A DNA stretch of 28,772 bases, taken from contig CAYOHP010000084.1 of NCBI GenBank assembly GCA_964403795.1, forward strand, positions 1 through 28,772, given 5' to 3'. The DNA is from CAYOHP01 sp964403795 [NCBI: uncultured bacterium] (GTDB lineage Bacteria; Muiribacteriota; UBA6191; CAZXTJ01). Of this stretch, positions 24,241 to 28,772 are shown one piece after another. The translations under genes and the position numbers were made by a program. The notes under the pieces were generated by a model. The model had not been told where the DNA came from. It did not search any database and was given only the letters and a program-made list of their open reading frames with translations. Position 1 is the stretch's first letter; each line of letters starts with the position of its first letter.

Positions 24241-25725
24241 ATGTACGTAGGCGACTGGGTCGAACGCATCGCCCGGCTCGAGCCCGGGCGGGAAGCCGTC
24301 CGGATCGACGAGACCGGGGAGAAGATCTCCTACGGCCGGCTGTCGGAACGGATCCTCTCGGCCGAGGCCTGGCTGCGCGAGGATCACGGGGTCGGACTCG
24401 GCGACCGGGTGGCGGTGCTGGCACGCAACCGGGTCGAGTTCCTGGATCTGTTCTTCGCCTGCGCCCGGCTGGGCGCCATCATGGTCCCGCTCAACTGGCG
24501 CCTTTCGGCCGACGAGGTCGGGTTCGTGATGGGCCACTCCGAGCCGCGCCTCCTGGTGGAGGAGGGCGATCTGGCTCCGCTCGTGGCGGCGACCGGAGCC
24601 ACCCGGGTGGGCCTGCCGGCCGAGGGAGGACCCTGGCTGGGGCGGGCCGGCGAAGCCGGCCGGGACCTGGCCGAGGCGGCCGACGACCTGGCCCTCATGA
24701 TCCTCTACACCTCGGGCACCACCGGTCGCCCCAAGGGGGCGGTCCTCACCCACGGCTCGGTCCACGCCAACTCGGTGCAGACGAGCCTGTCCTGGGACCT
24801 CTCGGGCTCGGACTCGACGCTGACCCATGCGCCCTTCTTCCATGCCGGCGGCTGGCACGTGCTCACCACCCCGCTGCTGCACCGGGGCGGACGCATGGTC
24901 CTGGCCCGGAACTTCGATGCCACCCGGACCCTGGACTTGATCGCCAGCGACCGGCTGACCCTCCTGTTCGCGGTCCCGACCATGTTCGAGATGATGCGCG
25001 AGTCGCCCCGCTTCGCCACCGCCGATCTCGGCAGCCTCCGGTTCGCGATCAGCGGCGGGGCACCGTGCCCCGAGGGGGTGAGCCGGGCCTTCCTGGAACG
25101 GGGCGTCCGCTTCAAGCAGGGCTACGGCTTGACCGAGGCGGGGCCGAATTGCTTCGCCATCTCGCTGGCGGATGCCGCCAAGTGGCCGGCCAGCGTCGGC
25201 TTCCCGATCCACGGGGTGCGGATCCGGGTGGTCGACGGGGAGGGCAAGGACGCGCCCCGCGGCGAGGTCGGCGAGCTCCTGCTGCGCGGCCCCCACGTCT
25301 TCTCGGGCTACTGGAAGGATCCCGGCGCCACCGCCAAGACCCTGAAGGACGGCTGGCTCCACACCGGGGACCTGGTCCGCCAGGACCCGGAGGGCCGGGT
25401 CTCGATCGTCGGGCGCTCCAAGGAGATGTTCATCTCGGGGGGGGAGAACGTCTATCCCGCCGAGATCGAGCGGGTGCTGCTCACCCATCCCAAGGTGAAG
25501 TCGGCAGCGGTGGTCGCCATGCCCCACCCCAAGTGGGGCGAGGTGGGCCGGGCCTTCCTGGTGGTGGAGGGCGGCGAACTCCCCACCTCCGAGCTCGAGG
25601 AGCACTGCCGGGCGGCCCTGGCCCGCTACAAGGTCCCCAAGCGCTTCGAGGTGCTCCCCGCCATGCCGCTCACGGCCTCGGGCAAGATCGCCAAGGAAGA
25701 GCTGCGCAAGCGGCCGGTGGAGTAG
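24241..25725 (+). CDS. Acyl-CoA synthetase (AMP-forming)
   Basis: This ANL-superfamily ligase activates a carboxylic acid via an acyl-adenylate to its CoA thioester. The 494 residues include the P-loop-like motif YTSGTTGRPKG (156-166), the aromatic-rich PFFHAGGWHV, QGYGLTEAGPN, the hinge and A8 region GWLHTGDLVRQDPEGRVSIVGRSKEMFISGGENVYPAEIE, and the C-terminal catalytic Lys482 in TASGKIAKEEL. It resembles medium- or long-chain fatty-acid ligases. Its place as the fourth gene of the phaP-phaC-phaB operon suggests it supplies acyl- or 3-hydroxyacyl-CoA for PHA, or reactivates released monomers. The ATG follows a GGGAGAGG site. It ends 4 bases before the stop of the convergent phaR. Confidence 0.9.
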   Translation: MYVGDWVERIARLEPGREAVRIDETGEKISYGRLSERILSAEAWLREDHGVGLGDRVAVLARNRVEFLDLFFACARLGAIMVPLNWRLSADEVGFVMGHSEPRLLVEEGDLAPLVAATGATRVGLPAEGGPWLGRAGEAGRDLAEAADDLALMILYTSGTTGRPKGAVLTHGSVHANSVQTSLSWDLSGSDSTLTHAPFFHAGGWHVLTTPLLHRGGRMVLARNFDATRTLDLIASDRLTLLFAVPTMFEMMRESPRFATADLGSLRFAISGGAPCPEGVSRAFLERGVRFKQGYGLTEAGPNCFAISLADAAKWPASVGFPIHGVRIRVVDGEGKDAPRGEVGELLLRGPHVFSGYWKDPGATAKTLKDGWLHTGDLVRQDPEGRVSIVGRSKEMFISGGENVYPAEIERVLLTHPKVKSAAVVAMPHPKWGEVGRAFLVVEGGELPTSELEEHCRAALARYKVPKRFEVLPAMPLTASGKIAKEELRKRPVE

Positions 25726-25729
25726 GCCT

Positions 25730-26320
25730 TCACTTGCGGCGGGGGGAGCGCTTGGCAGCCTTCCCCTGAGCGGACTTCCGGGCGTCGAGCTCGCGACGGA
25801 GGGCCCGGAGTTCCTCCTTCAGGGCTTCGGCGTCGTCGTCGCCGGAGGTGGCGGCCGGCTCGGCAGCCGGTTCCGACGGAGGCGGAGGAGCCGAGGGAGC
25901 CGGGGAAGGGGGCGCGGCACCCGGCATCCCGAACCCCCAGGGCGAGGCGAAGGCGCCGAAGGGACCCATCGAGAGGGCCATCTGGCGCTGGCGTTCCATG
26001 CCAGCCACCATGGCCTGGAACTGCTGGATGGCGAGCGGGAAGTACTCCTTCAGGAACCGGGTGGAGAGCCCGGCGTCGGCCCGCACCAGGAAGTGCAGGA
26101 AATCGGCGGTCAGGATCGAGGCGGCCAGGCCCCGCTCGCTCTGGATCAGCAGGAGCAGGGTCTCGACGGTCACGTCCTCGGAGGTGTCGACTTCCTGGAC
26201 CCGGATGTCCCGGCCCGAGCGAACCAGGTCGAGCAGTTCCTCCTGGGTGACATGGCAGGAGCGCTCGGTGTCGTAGAGGCGCCGGTTCTTGTACTTGCGG
26301 ATCACCAGGATGCCCTTCAC
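25730..26320 (-). CDS. phaR: PHA accumulation regulator PhaR
   Basis: PhaR represses phasin and PHA genes and is released when it binds growing PHA granules. The 196-residue product begins with the PHB/PHA accumulation regulator DNA-binding domain (about 5-63), including IRKYKNRRLYDTERSCHVT and VTVETLLLLIQSERG. The second short PHB_acc-type helix region (about 68-110) has FLVRADAGLSTRFLKEYFPLAIQQF. The middle is Pro/Ala-rich, and the C-terminus is a charged helix ending in a basic tail. The GTG at 26320 follows a GAGAGGGG site on the minus strand. Two operator-like sites lie in its own upstream region, which suggests self-repression. Confidence 0.92.
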   Translation of the reverse strand: MKGILVIRKYKNRRLYDTERSCHVTQEELLDLVRSGRDIRVQEVDTSEDVTVETLLLLIQSERGLAASILTADFLHFLVRADAGLSTRFLKEYFPLAIQQFQAMVAGMERQRQMALSMGPFGAFASPWGFGMPGAAPPSPAPSAPPPPSEPAAEPAATSGDDDAEALKEELRALRRELDARKSAQGKAAKRSPRRK

Positions 26321-26345
26321 GGGTCCCCTCTCGGTAGCGACGGTT

Positions 26346-26357
26346 CTGCAAATGCAA
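26346..26357 (-). promoter_or_regulatory. PhaR operator candidate, phaR-proximal
   Basis: CTGC-AAAT-GCAA fits the YTGC-N4-GCAR pattern. It lies exactly 20 bp (two helical turns) from the neighbouring site at 26366, between the divergent phaR and second PHA operon. It is 26 bases upstream of the phaR start codon, where it could block phaR transcription. I could not find a clear phaR promoter. Confidence 0.55.
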
Positions 26358-26365
26358 CCCTAGTG

Positions 26366-26395
26366 TTGCGGATGCAAAATGGCAAGGGGTAGACT
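26366..26395 (+). promoter_or_regulatory. PhaR-type operator over the second PHA operon promoter
   Basis: TTGC-GGAT-GCAA (26366-26377) overlaps a -35-like TTGCGG, and 18 bp later TAGACT (26390-26395) is a -10 candidate. This repeats base for base the geometry of the phasin operon promoter at 21920-21949, including the shared GCAAAA after the spacer. The leader that follows contains direct repeats GACCGGG and a potential stem ending in CCCGG before the GGAGAGG site. Confidence 0.68.
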
Positions 26396-26464
26396 GCGCC
26401 GCCGGTTCCGACCGGGTCCCCGACCGGGAACCCGGCAACGTCCGGAGAGGCGAGCACGATTCCG

Positions 26465-26941
26465 ATGAACCCCTTCGAGATGCAGAAGAAGATGTACGAG
26501 GAGTGGGAGAAGAACCTCGGCAAGTACCTCGAGTCGACCATGCGGCAGCCCGAGTTCATGAAGCTCGTGGGCCGGAACCTCGAGGCCACCCTGGACCTCC
26601 AGGGCGCCGTGAAGGGCCACCTGCAGAAGGCCCTGAAGACCCTGGCGATCCCGACCGAGGCCGAGCTCGAGGGTCTCTACCGGACCGTGAACCAGCTCGA
26701 GACCAAGGTGCTCGACCTCGAGGAGGCGCTCGAAGACCTGCGCGATCGGGCCGCCGTCAAGCCCGCTCCCAAGGCACAGGCCAAGCCCGCCGCCGAGGCT
26801 GCCCCCGAGGTCCCCGCCGAGCCGGCCTCCAAGGTCTCCGCCAAGCCCGCCGCCAAGCCCGCCGCCAGGCCCGCCGCCAAGACCCCTGCGAAGTCCGCTG
26901 CCAGGACCCGGACCACCCGGTCCCGCAAGGCCACCCGGTGA
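26465..26941 (+). CDS. PHA granule/PhaE-like protein with histone-like C-terminal tail
   Basis: This 158-residue protein has two parts. Residues 1-96 are helical, with MNPFEMQKKMYEEWEKNLGKYLEST resembling PhaE/phasin-type synthase partners. A coiled-coil-like heptad segment lies at about 65-95. Residues 97-158 are a low-complexity basic tail of Ala-Lys-Pro repeats (KPAAKPAARPAAK) ending in RTRTTRSRKATR, similar to the histone H1-like tail of PhaF. The tail could bind DNA and tie granules to the nucleoid. The ATG at 26465 lies about 14 bases from GGAGAGG, a rather long spacing. The stop overlaps the next synthase start (GTGA), so the two are coupled. Confidence 0.78.
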   Translation: MNPFEMQKKMYEEWEKNLGKYLESTMRQPEFMKLVGRNLEATLDLQGAVKGHLQKALKTLAIPTEAELEGLYRTVNQLETKVLDLEEALEDLRDRAAVKPAPKAQAKPAAEAAPEVPAEPASKVSAKPAAKPAARPAAKTPAKSAARTRTTRSRKATR

Positions 26942-28041
26942 CGCCCTCGGGGGCAGGTCCGCTCGAGGACGCCGAGATCGCGGCGGCGCTCGCCGAGTAC
27001 CGGCGGTTCTCCGAGTTCCTGGCGGCCACCCCGGCCCTGGCGAAGCTTCGGGAAGAGGCCCGGACCAGGATCGGACCCACCCCCCGGGACCTGCTCTTCC
27101 ACGAGCACTCGGTCTCGCTCTACCGCTACCGCGCAAAGCGGCCGGCCCGGGAGGCGCGACCGATGCTGGTCGTGCCCTCGCTGGTGAACCGTCCCTGGAT
27201 CATGGACCTGCTGGAGGACGAGAGCTTCGTCCGGGCCATGCAGGCCCGCGGCTTCGCCGTCTACATGCTGGAGTGGGGCGAGCCCAACCCGGGCCAGAAG
27301 CACCTGTCGCTGGACCGCTACGTACGCGGCTACCTGGGGCGGGCGGTGAAGCGGGTCCTCCGGGACTCGGGTGCCGACTCGCTGGCCCTGGCCGGCTATT
27401 GCCTGGGCGGCACCCTGGCGCTCCTCTACACCGCGATCGACCACGGCCGGACCGTCTCGGCCCTGGTCTCGATGGTCTCCCCGGTCGACTTCCACGACCA
27501 CGGCCTGCTCTCGTGGTGGGCGCGCAAGGAACACTTCGATGTGGACCGGGTGGTCGACGCCTACGGGAACGTGCCCTCCGAGTTCTTCGCCTCAAGCTTC
27601 CCGTGGCTGGTCCCCACCGGCAACCTGCGCAAGGCCCGCACCGTCTACGAGAAGAAGGACGACCGGGACTTCCTGCTCCGGTTCCTGGCCCTCGATGTCT
27701 GGCTCACCGACAACGTGGCGTTCCCCGGCCAGTGCTATCGCGAGGTGATCCGCCACGGGTACCAGGAGAACGTGCTGGTGGAGCGCCGGGAGTGGCCGCT
27801 GGACGGCGGTCCGGCCAGGCTCTCCGACGTGAAGGTGCCGGTTTTCGCCATGGCCGCCGGCTACGACCACGTGGCGCCGGGCGCGTCCTGCGAGCGGATC
27901 CGCGACCTCTTGCCCACCGGGGTTCCCTGCAAGACCCGCATCGTGCCCACCGGCCACCTGGGGATCGCCCTGGGCAAGGACCTGAAGGGGACGCCCACCC
28001 CGGAGTACTGGGACGAGATCGCCGGGTTCCTGGGTCGGTAG
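26938..28041 (+). CDS. phaC: Class III-type polyhydroxyalkanoate synthase 2
   Basis: This is a second PHA synthase of 367 residues, clearly paralogous to the one at 22350. The lipase-like box GYCLGG holds Cys155, with Asp310 in AAGYDHVAP and His340 in TGHLGIALG completing the triad. VVPSLVNRPWIMDL and MLEWGEPNPGQK correspond to family signatures. The N-terminus is about 10 residues longer than in synthase 1, with EYRRFSEFLAATPALAKL. The GTG at 26938 overlaps the preceding stop. All triad residues are present, so it should be active. Whether the two synthases form one mixed complex, or differ in monomer preference, cannot be told from sequence. Confidence 0.9.
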   Translation: MTPSGAGPLEDAEIAAALAEYRRFSEFLAATPALAKLREEARTRIGPTPRDLLFHEHSVSLYRYRAKRPAREARPMLVVPSLVNRPWIMDLLEDESFVRAMQARGFAVYMLEWGEPNPGQKHLSLDRYVRGYLGRAVKRVLRDSGADSLALAGYCLGGTLALLYTAIDHGRTVSALVSMVSPVDFHDHGLLSWWARKEHFDVDRVVDAYGNVPSEFFASSFPWLVPTGNLRKARTVYEKKDDRDFLLRFLALDVWLTDNVAFPGQCYREVIRHGYQENVLVERREWPLDGGPARLSDVKVPVFAMAAGYDHVAPGASCERIRDLLPTGVPCKTRIVPTGHLGIALGKDLKGTPTPEYWDEIAGFLGR

Positions 28042-28051
28042 CCGCCGGCGA

Positions 28052-28088
28052 GCCCCTCGGGGCGGGCTGCAGGCCGGTTACCGGCTTT
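28052..28088. terminator. Hairpins between phaC2 and the convergent gene
   Basis: GCCCC-TC-GGGGC (28052-28063) and GCCGGT-T-ACCGGC (28073-28085) are perfect stems just after the synthase 2 stop. The second is followed by TTT on the plus strand and overlaps the stop codon of the convergent gene. They may end transcription from both sides; the T-tract is short and the first loop is tight. Confidence 0.4.
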
Positions 28089-28772
28089 CGCCCTCGATCC
28101 GGGTGGCCCGATCCTCGAGGGTCCGGGACTCCTCCGGCTTGCCCCGCTCCCGGAGCAGGTCGGCGAGGTCCCTGAGCAGGTCCGGGTCGACGTCGCCGTC
28201 GGATTCGTCGCGGGCCAGTGCCTCCCGGAGCACCGCCTCGGCCTCGGCGAACTCGCCCTTCTGCTGCAGGAGGACGCCTACGGTCCCCAGGACGTAGATC
28301 GTGTCGTCGTCCTCGCGCCCCAGCGCCGCCTCGATCCGGGCGTGGGCCTGGCGGGCCAGACCGAGGGCCTCGTCGACGGCATCGGTGGCATCGGTCCGGG
28401 CGAGCACCGTCGCCAGGTCGTGACGGGCCCAGGCCACTTCGAGGTTCTCGTCCCCCAGCGAGCGTTCCCGCCGGAGCAGCACGTCCCGGTAGCTGTCGGC
28501 GGCCTCGGCGATCCGGCCTGCCGCCAGGCGCAGGGCCCCGAGGTAGGCGAGGGATCCGACCAGCGAAGGATGGTCCTCGGGCAGACCCTTGGCCAGGACC
28601 TGGACCGCCCCCACCGGGGTGTCGGCGGCGATCGATGCCCATGACGTTCGTTTGTCACCTCGGATCACTATTTCCTGCCGGCCGGGATTGTTGGTCCAGT
28701 TCTGCCTCAGGGCCCGCTCCAGCTCGTCGAGTTGCAGCTGTTGGCCCCCCAGAAAAAATCGCCCCTCGTGAT
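28078..28772 (-). CDS. Open frame joining ExbD-like segment to TPR-repeat protein (partial, possibly chimeric)
   Basis: The minus-strand frame ending at 28078 is open to the window edge. Residues encoded at about 28135-28615 are tetratricopeptide-like repeats of the kinesin-light-chain style (EDHPSLVGSLAYLGALRLAAGR, GDENLEVAWARHDLATVLAR and QQKGEFAEAEAVLREALAR). Such repeats often end multi-domain kinases. The part from about 28630 to the edge reads FFLGGQQLQLDELE, then WTNNP, then EIVIRGDKRTSW. This is the periplasmic C-terminal pattern of ExbD/TolR, where VIRADK is typical. These domains are not known to be joined directly. The ExbD-like part has many A/T-ending codons (14 of 47), unlike the rest of the window. 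A real fusion or an assembly chimera are both possible. Confidence 0.55.
   Translation of the reverse strand, partial: HEGRFFLGGQQLQLDELERALRQNWTNNPGRQEIVIRGDKRTSWASIAADTPVGAVQVLAKGLPEDHPSLVGSLAYLGALRLAAGRIAEAADSYRDVLLRRERSLGDENLEVAWARHDLATVLARTDATDAVDEALGLARQAHARIEAALGREDDDTIYVLGTVGVLLQQKGEFAEAEAVLREALARDESDGDVDPDLLRDLADLLRERGKPEESRTLEDRATRIEGESR

Overview
The window is a very GC-rich bacterial segment whose codons almost all end in G or C. About half of the genes start with GTG. It carries an LptD/OstA outer-membrane protein gene and a lipobox-type lipoprotein, so the cell is probably Gram-negative with an outer membrane. The gene set (atpDC next to ybaB-recR, stand-alone dnaN, hprK, B12-dependent nrdJ, a class III-type PHA cluster, tandem pseudopilins, a membrane pseudokinase) does not match the classical order of a well-studied genus. 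It suggests a little-studied phylum or an environmental genome. I cannot name the taxon from sequence alone. No tRNA, rRNA, CRISPR, insertion sequence or phage gene was seen. The window is cut inside a gene at both ends.

Layout. 1-1760: end of the ATP synthase operon (atpD, atpC) running directly into ybaB and recR. 1909-3759: a ribonuclease Z-like metallo-hydrolase convergent with a lipoprotein of unknown function. 3928-8106: dnaN with a structured leader, a HEAT-repeat/zinc-ribbon protein, apt and hprK. 8262-10550: lptD. 10626-12924: three tandem pseudopilins and a small membrane protein. 12927-14984 (minus): a transmembrane protein with a degenerate kinase domain and fibronectin-like outer domains. 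15069-17633: hemL, a TudS-like desulfidase and a membrane protein, all overlapping. 17634-17959: a 326-base regulatory region with a long palindrome and a sigma70-like promoter. 17960-21445: nrdJ. 21505-21828: a possible small membrane protein. 21917-28041: the polyhydroxyalkanoate (PHA) region. 28078-28772 (minus): an open frame joining an ExbD-like piece to TPR repeats.

The PHA region is the most coherent system. One operon encodes a phasin-like protein, a class III-type PHA synthase, a FabG/PhaB-type reductase and an acyl-CoA ligase. A second operon encodes a granule/PhaE-like protein with a histone-like Ala-Lys-Pro tail and a second PHA synthase. A divergent phaR encodes the granule-sensing repressor. 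Three YTGC-N4-GCAR sites lie in the two promoter regions. In both operons one site covers the -35 position, with exactly 18 bp to a -10-like hexamer. The expected logic is that PhaR represses both operons and itself until PHA granules titrate it.

Other points of interest are the pseudokinase lacking its catalytic residues, a palindrome resembling an NrdR box before nrdJ, a three-repeat superperiod in the HEAT protein, and the ExbD/TPR junction at the right end. That junction coincides with a change in base composition and may be an assembly chimera.
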